Source: Symbiodinium natans (taxonomy: Eukaryota > Sar > Dinophyceae > Suessiales > Symbiodiniaceae). From it: a stretch of 64,000 nucleotides of DNA. The stretch spans positions 179,978 to 243,977 of the forward strand of contig CAJNDS010000054.1 in the NCBI GenBank assembly GCA_905221605.1, written 5' to 3'. The notes below the pieces were generated by a model. It made no database searches, was not told where the DNA came from, and was given only the letters and a program-made list of their open reading frames with translations. Shown in pieces: positions 50,104 to 59,111 of the stretch. The position numbers were made by a program, and so were the translations under genes. Every line of letters starts with the position of its first letter. Positions within the stretch are counted from its first letter, which is position 1.

Positions 50104-50457
50104 TGAAGAAAATAGAACAAAATCATAAAACTAAAACAGAAATACAGAAATACATACTTAAAATAGTTTAACAGATTGAAGGTCATTTAGGTTTAGAGAG
50201 TTTAGGGGTTTAGAGGTTATGGTCAAAGGTTTAGGGGTGTACTGGTTCATGTTTAAAGCTGGTCGGCATCTGCTCTGATCAAGGTCTGTTCTGGAGCCGA
50301 GTAAAAAGAAAGGCGTAGAAACCCCATCGGCGCTTTAGATCCTATAGGCTTCTGATGAGTTAGAAGGGTTTAACTTTCAGGCTTTTGCTGCGGAAACGTA
50401 AACCTAAACCCTCAGCCCTCAACCCTAAGCCCTAAACTTCTTCACATCGCAATTCAG

Positions 50458-50538
50458 GTGGCCCGGCAAGGTCACCGCCAGCGAAGGCTCACGAAACACG
50501 AAGCATACCAGCACGACGTAGCAATCTTGAAGCAGCAG
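50458..50538 (+). CDS. candidate exon, 27 codons, basic coiled coil
   Basis: ATTCAG acceptor, CAG|GTTTGG donor, exactly 81 nt. Frame VARQGHRQRRLTKHEAYQHD then VAILKQQ. Confidence 0.65.
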
Positions 50539-50613
50539 GTTTGGGAGCTTGGGTTTGAGGGTTAAGGGTTTAGGGTTCAGGGTCGACCAGACGTTAGTCC
50601 CTAAACTCGATAG

Positions 50614-50651
50614 CTCGACTTTGCCTAGAGCAGCTCGGTACTTAAAGAGGG
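50614..50651 (+). CDS. candidate micro-exon
   Basis: GATAG acceptor, G|GTTTAGGG donor, frame STLPRAARYLKR. Confidence 0.45.
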
Positions 50652-50724
50652 GTTTAGGGTTTAGGGTTTAGGACTAAACCCTAAGCCCCAAACCATTTAG
50701 GGTTTAGGTTTTGCCGGGCAACAG

Positions 50725-50793
50725 GTTCAAGGGCGTCAAAAGCTAGCGCTTTTCGAAGCTCGAAGGGCTGAATCCCTCGAAATCATCGGCTAG
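50725..50793 (+). CDS. candidate terminal exon
   Basis: AACAG acceptor. Frame VQGRQKLALFEARRAESLEI, IG, TAG at 50791. Helical, resembles the coil at 50458. Confidence 0.52.
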   Translation, partial: VQGRQKLALFEARRAESLEIIG

Positions 50794-50976
50794 AAGGTCC
50801 CCAGTGGTGCTTTAGGGTTTAGGGTTTAGGGTTTAGGGTTTCGGGTTTAGGGTTTAGGGTACGCTTTTGCTCGTTTTTGTTTAAAGAAAGGGTAACTATT
50901 TACAACAACGAATTTATCTTTTGTCTCGGCAAAGGTGTATAGCTTACTTGAGCTGGCGAGGGAGCGTATTGCGGGT

Positions 50977-51079
50977 TCTTAGTGGTACCCTTTTGTCCCG
51001 TTTTGGTTCAAGGTTCCCTTATCAACTAACCACCCCAAAAAGGGTACCCTTGTTACGGTATGGTTTCTGGGCTACGAAG
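50977..51079. mobile_element. family A introner-like element
   Basis: TTCTTAGTGGTACCCTTTTG at the left, GGTTTCTGGGCTACGAAG at the right. Confidence 0.55.
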
Positions 51080-51228
51080 CCTTACAAGACACCAAAAGCC
51101 CTTTTTTTCCTTCAAAATGTCAGAACCCCCCGAAACCCAAATGCACCCAAACCCTAAGCCCTAAACCCCAAACCCTAAACCCTAAACCCTAAACCCCAAA
51201 CCCCAAACCCTATACACATCACTTGCAG

Positions 51229-51309
51229 GAACCCTCAGCTCGCAGCCCCGACGGCGGAGGCAGCAGTATGGGGGGGCATGCGGGGTTTATGCTAGAGCCC
51301 AGTTGGGAA
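51229..51309 (+). CDS. candidate exon, 27 codons
   Basis: CTTGCAG acceptor, GAA|GTTTCC donor, exactly 81 nt. Frame EPSARSPDGGGSSMGGHAGF then MLEPSWE. Confidence 0.58.
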
Positions 51310-51387
51310 GTTTCCCTTTTGAATATAAAACCCTAGGAAATAATAAAATAATTGTTATTAAGGGTCTATCTGCCGCTGTTCACTTTC

Positions 51388-51476
51388 TAGGGTGTATAGG
51401 TTCCCCGAAGAATTAAAAAAGAACCTTTGAACCAAAAGGGCTACTTTTTTGATTCCTGGGTTACTCTTGAGCCTAG
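51388..51476. mobile_element. family D element, right part
   Basis: GGTTCCCCGAAG..AAAAGGGCTAC..TTCCTGGGTTACTCTTGAGCCTAG. Left terminus missing. Confidence 0.45.
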
Positions 51477-52026
51477 GTTTGGGGATTTGGGATTTGGGGG
51501 CTTGGGGTTTAGGATGTTAGGGCTTAGGGCTCAGGTTTTGACCCTAAACCCCAAGTTTATGATTTAGGGCTTAGGGTTTAGGGTTTAACCCTAAACCCTA
51601 ATCAGTCCGTTGATTTTCCAACGCCAACATGTCCTACTTCTCGGAGCTCATGTCTGACATTTAGGCATGTCTAACATGCCCCGAATAGACCTCCCAAATC
51701 TCGATATGCCTAGTCTAGTATTATTTAGAGCTCGGGTTGTACCTAGTTAGGAGAGGGCCGGTTAAGTGTTTTCCTTACTTGATTAGGCCTGGGTAGGAGG
51801 CTTTGGGATTTAGGCCGTCAGGGTGCAGGACTTAAGCTTTGGCGTTTGGAGATTTAGGTCGTGTTCGAGTTGGGATTTCAAGGGGCCACGGAATAGCCAG
51901 CGCCAGCCCTGAGCGAACCCTAAACCTCTGAAGCCTATAGGACCTTAACGCCCTAATCCTCAACCCCTGAACACTAGATCCTAAATTCACCACACTCATG
52001 AAACATGCGGCCTTCCACTTGGGAAG
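51477..52026. other. no clear gene
   Basis: Telomere-type units at 51490-51600 and short GCATGT/ACATGC inverted words at 51650-51690. No splice-bounded frame recognised. Confidence 0.4.
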
Positions 52027-52084
52027 GAGCCTTTGATTCTCCCGGCTGCTGCGCGAGCCCAGCTGGACTGCTTTTGCTTCAGGG
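52027..52084 (+). CDS. candidate exon, 19 codons
   Basis: GGAAG acceptor, GTTAGG donor. Frame EPLILPAAARAQLDCFCFR. Confidence 0.5.
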
Positions 52085-52101
52085 GTTAGGTTGCAGGCTG
52101 T

Positions 52102-52200
52102 GAGGTCTGGAGGTCTAGAGGTCGAGAGGTCTAGAGGTCTAGAGGTCTAGAGGTCTAGAGGTCTAGAGGTCAAGAGGTCTAGAGGTTTAGAGGTTTGAGG
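52102..52200. repeat. (AGGTCTAG)n minisatellite
   Basis: About ten 8-9 bp units GAGGTCTA grading into GAGGTTTA and GGGTTTA, linking it to telomere-type units. Confidence 0.9.
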
Positions 52201-52289
52201 TTTAGGGTTCACTTGCACCCACCCCAAGCCTTACTAAGGGGCATAAAGGTACCTTGTTGGAGGTTTGGGGAGCCACATGGTCAGGCACC

Positions 52290-52400
52290 CCACTTGGAGG
52301 TTTTTGGGTAGATATAAGTATTACAAGTACCCTAATTTGAGGTTATAATATCATAGCTTACGTTACTTCTAAGCCTACTTGTATAGCTCTCGAAATTAGG
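52290..52400. mobile_element. family C element
   Basis: CCACTTGGAGGTTTTTGGGTAG and GCCTACTTGTATAGC..., AT-rich centre, right end decayed. Confidence 0.45.
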
Positions 52401-52567
52401 TTCTATGTTGGGATCCCTTGTTTAAGGGAGCCGCCTGAATATGTGTACCCAAAGGGACCCTAATTTAGGAAACCACCCACCTAGAGCTAGCCGTGAACCT
52501 TCAAACCCTAAACCCGAAACCCTAAACTTAAACCCCAAACCCCAAACCCTAAACCCTAAACCTCAAG

Positions 52568-52635
52568 CAAGCATCGCCTGGTACCGTTGAGGATCCCCTG
52601 CGCTGGTATCGGCATCTCGGCATGTCCACATGGGG
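52568..52635 (+). CDS. candidate exon, two open frames
   Basis: CAAG acceptor, G|GTTTCGGG donor. Frame ASPGTVEDPLRWYRHLGMST or KHRLVPLRIPCAGIGISACP. Confidence 0.5.
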
Positions 52636-52645
52636 GTTTCGGGTT

Positions 52646-52705
52646 TAACCCTAAACCCTAAACCCTAAACCCTAAACCCTAAACCCTAAACCCTAAACCC
52701 TAAAG
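52646..52705. repeat. telomere-type tract with tract reversal at both ends
   Basis: GGGTTTAACCC enters and CCCTAAAGGGTTTAAAGGGG leaves, so strand polarity switches twice within 100 bp. Confidence 0.9.
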
Positions 52706-52723
52706 GGTTTAAAGGGGTAACCA

Positions 52724-52828
52724 TATGGGGGTTTCCGAAATTTGGGGTACCTTCCTGGGGTCCTTATAAGAGGGAATCCTGCTAGTTGGGGGATTGGGCG
52801 TCCCTTGTTGTCGTAAACCCCCGTATGG
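52724..52828. mobile_element. family G element, complete
   Basis: CCATATGGGGGTTTCCGAAA and GTCGTAAACCCCCGTATGG are inverted. Confidence 0.62.
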
Positions 52829-52928
52829 CCTCAGGTTGACCCAATGTAGGGTTTACGGGTTGAGGAGGCTTGGGGAATCAATTTCGTGGCATCCTAGCTA
52901 GACACTCTGGTCTGAGTATACCATCAAG

Positions 52929-53005
52929 GCTGCGCTCTTGCCATCGTGTCATTACACATCGTGGCCGGTGACATTCGCATGTATTCTGCCGTCAGGCAGT
53001 TGCGC
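52929..53005 (+). CDS. candidate exon with short downstream intron
   Basis: CAAG acceptor, CGC|GTAAGT consensus donor. Frame CALAIVSLHIVAGDIRMYSA then VRQLR. The 56-nt intron 53006-53061 joins it in frame to the next exon. Confidence 0.65.
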
Positions 53006-53061
53006 GTAAGTGTTGGATGATGGATGGTTGAGCACCGTCCGATGTACTTCGATGTCAACAG

Positions 53062-53136
53062 CCATATCGTAGCAAGAGGCGTGGTAGGGTGCAACACCTC
53101 GGCGTGGAGCAGATGCTGCAATTACGCTCGGCCCTT
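53062..53136 (+). CDS. candidate exon, basic helix
   Basis: CAACAG acceptor, CTT|GTAAAC donor, exactly 25 codons: PYRSKRRGRVQHLGVEQMLQ then LRSAL. The opposite strand frame is weaker. Confidence 0.65.
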
Positions 53137-53437
53137 GTAAACCCTAAACCCGAAACCCGGCCCTTGTAAAACGCAAGAACTCAAGCCTGAAATCGCCAGC
53201 CCCTGGCGGGGCTCTCGATTTAGAGTCCAGGGCGTCGGGCTTCGGGTTTAGGGCTTGAGGGTTTCGATTTTGGGTTTCAAGGCGCGGATGGAGCCAGAGA
53301 GGTGTTGATTCGAATTGAGATGTTCTAGAGCTTAGGGTTTCCCTCTCCTCTTTGTTATTCCTCTCCTCTTTGTTATTGTTATTCTTTCTTCTTCTTTCTT
53401 TTAGGTAAAAACGGCTCCCCCCCCCCTCAAAAAAACA

Positions 53438-53457
53438 CACACACACACACACACACT
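53438..53457. repeat. (AC)n microsatellite
   Basis: AACACACACACACACACACACA after CCCCCCCCTCAAAAA. A CT/TTC-rich block precedes it at 53340-53405. Confidence 0.85.
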
Positions 53458-53619
53458 CGCACACTATAAACTATCAATTGACTCTATGCAGGTCAAGATG
53501 TTATCTGTAGGAAAGTGCGCATCAGGGTTCGGTCGGTGTCGGTATGTAGTGGGGCTTCTCTAAATTATGTGCCCCCGTTCCGTATTAGACTGGGAACCCT
53601 AGTTCAGAGAATCCCTCCG

Positions 53620-53646
53620 CCCCCCCCCCCCCCCCCCCCCCCCCCC
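53620..53646. repeat. poly-C run
   Basis: About 26 C, read as poly-Pro if translated. Confidence 0.9.
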
Positions 53647-53886
53647 ATATCTACAATCCCATATACCTGGGAGGACCCTCAACACTTTGAGAACACTCTG
53701 CACCCTCTTCAACACCACGTTCCTGGGAGAACACAGGGGTACCCTGTTTTGCTGCCTAGTTAAGTTTTTCTGAAGGCTCCTAAACCCTAAACCCTAAACC
53801 CTCAACCCTAAACCCTAAACCCTCTAAACCTCCTAACCCTAAACGAGGAGAATTAGTAGGCCCTCGTTCTTGACAGTTTGCATCAG

Positions 53887-53959
53887 CGAGGCATCCCCTG
53901 TCTCCCCTGCTGAGCCCTCTCGGCGTCCTGCGCCGAGCGAAGGAGCTCCCACACAAGGC
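53887..53959 (+). CDS. candidate exon, Pro/Ser-rich
   Basis: CATCAG acceptor, GGC|GTAGGG donor. Frame EASPVSPAEPSRRPAPSEGA then PTQG, linker-like. Confidence 0.55.
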
Positions 53960-54198
53960 GTAGGGTTTAGGGGTTTAAGGGTTTAGGGGTATAGGGGTTT
54001 AGGGTTTTAGGGGTTTTAGGGGGTGTTTTAGGGTTTAAGGCTTTAAGGGTTTAGGGCTTAGAGGGTTTTGTTTGGTTAGGGCGGTGAGGATTTGGGGTTG
54101 GGGGCTCAAAAGAATTCAGGCGGACTTGCTTGCAGGGTGTTGGGACCTTGTCGTTGGGCTTTCATGGTTGAAGGTTCCGAGCACTCACTGTGCACCAG

Positions 54199-54231
54199 CA
54201 TCACAAGTCTTCGCCAGCGCAGGACCTCTGA
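54199..54231 (+). CDS. candidate micro-exon
   Basis: ACCAG acceptor, GA|GTAAGA donor, frame ITSLRQRRTS. Confidence 0.42.
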   Translation, partial: HHKSSPAQDL

Positions 54232-54285
54232 GTAAGAGCATCCCCCAAAAGGGGATCATCATGTACGTAGACATAGTCCCATGTG

Positions 54286-54386
54286 GATGTTTCCGAATTG
54301 AGGTTCCTTATGGGGGGGGTCCTTACTATCAGGGAATCCTACTGTTTGGGGGTCTAAGGTAGGGGCCCATTGTTTTCGTAAACCCT
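54286..54386. mobile_element. family G element
   Basis: GGATGTTTCCGAATTGAGG and CCATTGTTTTCGTAAACCCTC, with a poly-G in the left arm. Confidence 0.5.
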
Positions 54387-54426
54387 CGGGCGCTGTGCCG
54401 AGTTTGCTCCCCCTAGAATCCTGTAG

Positions 54427-54462
54427 CGGCGCATTTCTCCGAGCCAGGGTCCCTCGAAAGAT
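54427..54462 (+). CDS. candidate exon, 12 codons
   Basis: CTGTAG acceptor, GAT|GTTTAGGG donor, exactly 36 nt: RRISPSQGPSKD. Confidence 0.5.
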
Positions 54463-54750
54463 GTTTAGGGTTTAGGGTTTAGGGTTTAGGGTTTAGGGTT
54501 TAGGGTTTAGGGTTTAGGGTTGTGAAACGGAACCTTCAAGAAGATGTCCTGTTTCACACAGTGCCCACATTCAAAAGCCTATGCCGAAACCCTATATACC
54601 TCAAATACCCTGGCCCTGTATGCCCTGTATACCATATAAGCCCTATATACCCAGTATGCCCTAAACAGTCCCTAAACCCTAAACCCTAAACCCTAAGCCC
54701 TATAGTAAGCCCCAAACTCCAACCCTAAGCCAGGCCACCACCGCACGCAG

Positions 54751-54823
54751 CGCACATTGCCCACGCGCCCGGCTGCGGGAGGCCAGTCTTGTCATGCCTC
54801 GATACTTATGCGAGGATGCCCAG
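54751..54823 (+). CDS. candidate exon ending inside a family D terminus
   Basis: ACGCAG acceptor, CAG|GTATGC donor. Frame AHCPRARLREASLVMPRYLC then EDAQ. The last codons (GAGGATGCCCAG) are also the start of the family D terminal repeat. Confidence 0.6.
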
Positions 54824-54907
54824 GTATGCCCTTATTCCTTTTTTTGATTTTTTAATTTCATTTATCTTTTTTTTTGGGTGGGTAGGGGGGGGGTAAGGTT
54901 CCCTGCA
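54811..54907. mobile_element. family D element, left half
   Basis: GAGGATGCCCAGGTATGCCCTTATTCC then T-run/G-run. Right terminus decayed. Confidence 0.5.
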
Positions 54908-55015
54908 AAACTCCCTTAAACCCGACAAGGACACAAACTACCCACCACACGCATTTTTTAATTGCACGGGCCCGAAGCCCTAAGCCCTAAGCCCTAAGCC
55001 CTGAGCCTTATAAAC

Positions 55016-55068
55016 CCTAAACCCTAAACCCTAAACCCTAAACCCTAAACCCTAAACCCTAAAAACCC
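55016..55068. repeat. telomere-type tract, C-rich strand
   Basis: Seven CCCTAAA units preceded by CCCTAAG variants. Confidence 0.95.
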
Positions 55069-55351
55069 TCAACCTATTCTAACTGCACTTACGTGCACGG
55101 CATCGTTTGTTGGGGCGGCCTGTTGCTGAAGTCCTTGTTGTGAGTTTTTGTTGCCCTTTTGGTGCTCGGATGATGGTACGGAGCCGTGTATGTAGGGGAA
55201 CCCAAAAGGGACCAAAATGTAGGGAACTGGCGCCAAGGTTTAGGGTTTAGGGTGTAGGGTTTAGGGTTTAAGGTTTAGGGTTTAGGGCTTAGGGTTTAGG
55301 GTTTAGGGTGGTTAGCACTGTTTGTCACGAAGTTCCTTCCATCTTCCACAG

Positions 55352-55405
55352 CGAGAATGCGGGATTTTCCTCGCTTGGAAGCTCACTGCCTTTAGAAATG
55401 CTGTG
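55352..55405 (+). CDS. candidate exon, 18 codons
   Basis: Acceptor TTCCATCTTCCACAG and consensus donor GTG|GTAAGT, exactly 54 nt: RECGIFLAWKLTAFRNAV, an amphipathic helix with Trp. Confidence 0.7.
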
Positions 55406-55561
55406 GTAAGTTCCCGAACCCAGACCCTATATGGTCAGTGCTAGAAAATGTTGGTTCTTCTCTAAACCCGAAACCCTAAACCCCACGTAAACCCTGAACC
55501 CTAAACCCGAAACCCTAAACCCTAAACTAAACGGGGCCGTATTCTAGCTTGGTCTCCCAAG

Positions 55562-55656
55562 CCAGACCCCAACTTAGAATGCCGGCCGTAGAAGCCCTGA
55601 GCATCTCCAACCTCCGGCTTCAGCAGCGTCCTAAACCTCGACGCCCTAAAGCCTGA
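55562..55656 (+). CDS. candidate terminal exon, basic C-terminus
   Basis: CCAAG acceptor. Frame RPQLRMPAVEALSISNLRLQ then QRPKPRRPKA and TGA. The last codons overlap CCTAAA-like words. Confidence 0.52.
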
Positions 55657-55826
55657 ACCCTAAACCCTGAAGACCAGGATAATTAGAAATTGTATGTGGT
55701 ATCATCGTGAATATCCCACGTTATTTGTCTGTCTAAATGAATTCAAAGCGCCTTCGGAAGGCCAAATACTCAATTTGTGGGTTCCAAGTTATTTGTCTAA
55801 GCAGCTGAGGGGCAGAGCCTAAGTAA

Positions 55827-56018
55827 ATGTATTTAAAGTGGTTGTATCATTCTAAATATCCCAATCCAAAGCGCACCAGCCCTCGCCGCCAGCAGCCGCC
55901 TGGCCCCCCAGCCCAGTCCCAACCAGCCCCCCCTCAACCCAGCCCCGGCCCTAGCCCCAGCCTCAGCCTAGCCCCAGCCTCAGCCCCCCAGCCCCAGCTG
56001 CAGCCCCGGCCCCAGTAA
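55827..56018 (+). CDS. Pro/Gln/Ser-rich open frame, 63 aa, doubtful
   Basis: CCCAGC/CAGCCC repeats translate to a low-complexity PQPSPGPSPSLSLAP-type run ending TAA. Could be a disordered tail or a non-coding minisatellite. A CCCAAAACTC minisatellite follows at 56050-56190. Confidence 0.25.
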   Translation: MYLKWLYHSKYPNPKRTSPRRQQPPGPPAQSQPAPPQPSPGPSPSLSLAPASAPQPQLQPRPQ

Positions 56019-56296
56019 AAAAACAAAAAAGACTTTCGGAAAGCAAAAAAAAAACTCGCTCAAAACTTTTGCCCAAAACCCGCCCAAAACTCACCGAAAA
56101 CTCCGGACACAAACCCTATACAATTTCTATGCCGAGAGCAAAGAAATCGCACGAAACCCGTCCAAAACTTTCGCCCCAAAACGGAACCCGCCAAAATTGA
56201 GGGGTTCGGGTTCAGGGCTTGGGTTCCTGAAGCCACCCTGGCCCAGAATCCAAATCTAAACCCCCTCAACCGTGAACATCCCTCTCAGGGGAGCAG

Positions 56297-56359
56297 CGTC
56301 CCACCACGCCGTCCTTCGGCTCCCTCCTTCGGAGTGAGGAGAGGAGCTTGTCTCCCCAG
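56297..56359 (+). CDS. candidate exon, Ser/Arg-rich
   Basis: AGCAG acceptor. Frame RPTTPSFGSLLRSEERSLSP. GTGAGG at 56334 may end it after 12 codons. Confidence 0.5.
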
Positions 56360-56375
56360 GCCCTGAACCCTGAAC

Positions 56376-56477
56376 CCTGAACCCTAAACCCTAAACCCAA
56401 AACCCTAAACGGCCCTAAACCCTAAACCGCCCTAAACCCTAAACCCTAAACCCTAAACTCTAAACCCTAAACCCTAG
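56376..56477. repeat. telomere-type tract, C-rich strand, interrupted
   Basis: CCCTAAA units with two CGGCCCTAAA/CCGCCCTAAA insertions. Confidence 0.93.
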
Positions 56478-56492
56478 GGCTTCGGGACTCAG

Positions 56493-56566
56493 GGCCTTGC
56501 TTCTTGGAGCATGACGCCTCGATATGTGTAACTGGCTGCATTTACTGCGGGCCAGAGGAGTTCTAG
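56493..56566 (+). CDS. candidate exon, Cys-rich
   Basis: CTCAG acceptor. Frame PCFLEHDASICVTGCIYCGP, EEF, TAG. CxxxCxxC spacing could bind metal. A second frame (NWLHLLRARGVLGSFHGIL) is also open. Confidence 0.42.
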
Positions 56567-56911
56567 GCTCTTTTCACGGGATTCTGTTTAGGGTTTAGGG
56601 TTTTTGCTCAGGAGGGGGTCATCATACAGGAAACCCATAAGGGGCCATAAATTAGGGAGCCCCCTACTCCCCCCCGCCCCCACGCAAGTCCAACGTTGGC
56701 ACAGCAAGTTGGCCGCCTACCACGGGAAGTAAGCTAGGAGCCGATGTTGGATAGAATGCTGTTTTGCCCCCTATAATTGGATCATTTGGAAGAAAGTCTG
56801 TTTCAGTGGTGACTTCGGTCGATTCTACTTGTCTAGTCCTGGCAGTCTAGAGTTTTGTGGCTTCGAGTTGCGGTTGATACAGTGCTGCCCTTTTCCTGTC
56901 GGTTCGTCTGC

Positions 56912-56968
56912 AACCCTAAACCCTAAACCCTAAACCCTAAACCCTAAACCCTAAACCTAAAAACCCTA
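56912..56968. repeat. telomere-type tract, C-rich strand
   Basis: Seven CCCTAAA units ahead of the PABC exon. Confidence 0.95.
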
Positions 56969-57012
56969 AACATACTTGATCAAGTTGGGCTCACAGATGC
57001 TCATGCTTGCAG

Positions 57013-57697
57013 CTGTAGGGTAGAGTCATTCGTGCAGCTTGGCTTACACCACATGGCGCATGAGCCGCATGAGGCCGACCCGACGTCTCTGAAGGGCATG
57101 CTGCTGGAGCATTTGGCTTCTGTCGGACTTGGTCAGCAGGCTCTCGAGGAAGTTACGAGGGCTCTACAAGCCTCGGAGGAATCCGCGCTGACATCAAATC
57201 TGACAAGGGTGTACAAGTGTGCGATGGAGGGCCAGCTTTGTGTTCGCGCGTCCTTGCTGAGTGGACGTGAATGCTCCGTTTTGGTAAGCCCTTGGACTAC
57301 CGTTGCACAAGCTCAAGCCCTGCTGACATCTGAACTGGGTGTTAGCAACGAGGGTTATAGGTTGGCAAGTGCCAAGCAGGCTTTGTATGAGGAGGATTTT
57401 ATCGGGATGCACTTCTCACCGACAAGTCCCCCCCTGTCGCTTGTCCGCGAGGAGGAGACCTTAGCAGCACTCGAAGCCAGACTTGCACGATGCTCCCCGA
57501 CCGTTCGAAAGCAGGTCATCGGCGAGATGCTCTACCCCAAGATTGCCGAAGTACAGCCGAAGCTCGCAGGAAAAATCACGGGCATGGTACTAGAGATGAC
57601 CGATTCTGAGTTGATAGTACTACTTCGCTCTCACCAACGGCTTCTTTCCACTGTGGACGAAGCCTTGAGAGTTCTGCACGCGGCGCGATTGGATTAG
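57013..57697 (+). CDS. terminal exon: ubiquitin-like segment plus PABC/MLLE domain
   Basis: Open from a GCTTGCAG acceptor to TAG at 57695, about 227 codons. From the GTG at 57032, residues 68-140 (QLCVRASLLSGRECSVLV..) resemble the ubiquitin-like beta-grasp segment common in dinoflagellate proteins. Residues about 158-217 are a PABC (MLLE) domain: MLYPKIAEVQPKLAGKITGM, then EMTDSELIVLLRS and VDEALRVLHA. The KITGMVLEM core is the signature of poly(A)-binding protein C-termini and of the UBR5/EDD E3 ligases. In those families MLLE binds PAM2 peptides of mRNA-turnover factors. The N-terminal exons lie upstream in introns with telomere-type tracts, so the full architecture (RRMs or HECT) is unknown. 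The lack of RRM-like islands nearby means it need not be PABP itself. Confidence 0.85.
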
Positions 57698-58241
57698 TGT
57701 CAGATGGGCAGACTCAGTGCTGACACAATACTGACACTGAAGCAAAAATTGAGGAGGGGATCCTCTTGGCTCGGCTTCTCTAGGGCTTAGTTTTGGTTTT
57801 TGAATAGGGTTGAATTGAAAAAGGGTGTTAAACCCTAATGAACTACCCTGAACCCCAAGCCCGAATAAAGCCCATGCCCCAGCCGAAGTCCATGATGACC
57901 CATAGCGCACCCCCTCAAAGAAATGTCCAATCTTTTACCCAACATCGTGTTCCCCCTAATGTTGTCCAAGTGCTAGGCTGCCCATGACGGACCTCAAGAA
58001 GTGCCTAAACCCCAAACCCTAAATCCTAAACCCTAAGCCCGAAACCATAAGTCCTTTGAAGCCCGGGCCTCACAGCCCTAAACATTGAGGCCCTCGGGTC
58101 TTGTGTTCGCTAGGATACCCAGGGTTGCCTTGAAAAGTCCATTTCGCGAAGAAAAGGGTGCACTTGTCGGTTTCTGAAGTACGTACCCAGCAAACAGTAA
58201 ACCCTCTTTCCTTGTGTGCAAGCTGCTGGTGCTCGGGTCAG
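57698..58241. other. probable 3' UTR and following non-coding stretch
   Basis: No telomere tract for 250 bp after the stop, unlike intron flanks. CAGTGCTGACACAATACTGACACTG at 57716-57740 is a small imperfect hairpin. CCCTAAA units return at 58012. Confidence 0.4.
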
Positions 58242-58365
58242 GCCAGCTGTGGGGACGCAGCGCGAACACGTGTTCGTCCTGCACCATCAGTTCCGGCAGC
58301 ACCTCGGCCAAACCTTGTATTCCAAATCAAACCCTAACCCAAAGGCTCCAAGGGCTCGTACTTAA
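58242..58365 (+). CDS. candidate exon, frame uncertain
   Basis: GTCAG acceptor. Frame PAVGTQREHVFVLHHQFRQH is the most natural, ending TAA. Another + frame and a minus frame are open across it. Confidence 0.45.
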
Positions 58366-58436
58366 AGGCTGTTGGAGCCGAAAGACCATACTCCCTAGGC
58401 CCCAAACCCTGCACATGCTCCAAGAGTAAGCTCTGA

Positions 58437-58534
58437 GCCCTGAACCCTAAACCCTAAACCCTAAACCCTAAACCCTAAACCCTAAACCCTAAACCCTAAA
58501 CCCTAAACCCTAAACCCTAAACCCTAAACCCTAA
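58437..58534. repeat. telomere-type tract, C-rich strand
   Basis: About 13 CCCTAAA units directly before an acceptor at 58538. Confidence 0.96.
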
Positions 58535-58538
58535 CCAG

Positions 58539-58618
58539 GCTTCCGGGGCTTCCAGGAAAGTTGGAAGACATTGCTTGAGTCTACGGCCTAGAAAGCTTCA
58601 GTTCTCCGGAGGCTTAAG
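58539..58618 (+). CDS. candidate exon, 26 codons, basic
   Basis: ACCAG acceptor, AG|GTTTGG donor. Frame ASGASRKVGRHCLSLRPRKL then QFSGGL. Confidence 0.52.
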
Positions 58619-58724
58619 GTTTGGGGTACCCTAAACCCGAAACCCGAAACCCTAAAACCCTAAACCCTAAACCCGAAACCCTAAACCCCAAACCCTAAAC
58701 CCTAAACCCTAAAAGGCTCACCAG

Positions 58725-58782
58725 GACCCTCATCGTGCCAGAATGTGTCTGGGCTCCAGCACCTTCAAGCCTAGGACCCGGA
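58725..58782 (+). CDS. candidate exon before family D element
   Basis: ACCAG acceptor, donor GTAGGCCC inside the element's left terminus. Frame TLIVPECVWAPAPSSLGPG, or in another frame MCLGSSTFKPRTR. Confidence 0.5.
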
Positions 58783-58894
58783 GTAGGCCCTTATTCCCCT
58801 TTTTAGGGTTTAGGGTTTAGGGTTAGGTTCCCTTCGAAGTCCCTCAAAACCCAAAAGGGCACGATTTTTATACCTAGGTTGCTCTTGGGTCTAG
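58771..58894. mobile_element. family D introner-like element with telomere insert
   Basis: CTAGGACCCGGAGTAGGCCC and CCTAGGTTGCTCTTGGGTCTAG are inverted. Three TTTAGGG units sit in its middle. Predicted intron 58783-58894 is 112 nt. Confidence 0.65.
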
Positions 58895-58943
58895 AAACAG
58901 AGAACTGCAACAAACCAATTCACTGCGCCAACATGTGCATGAA
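58895..58943 (+). CDS. candidate exon after family D element
   Basis: Starts at the element's terminal CTAG. Frames NRELQQTNSLRQHVHE (donor GTTCGC) or TENCNKPIHCANMCMKFAS to TAG. The second is in phase with MCLGSSTFKPRTR upstream. Confidence 0.45.
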
Positions 58944-59111
58944 GTTCGCTTCCTAGATGAGGCTTGTTCTAAACGAGGGCGCCCATTCTGGATACTATAG
59001 TGGTCGGAATAGTTACGAGTAATTAGTATTCCCTTATGGTCCGTATACAATGTTTACTCCAAAAGCCCCCCCGAAACCCTATTCTATCTATGAAGGCCCC
59101 TACATGACACT

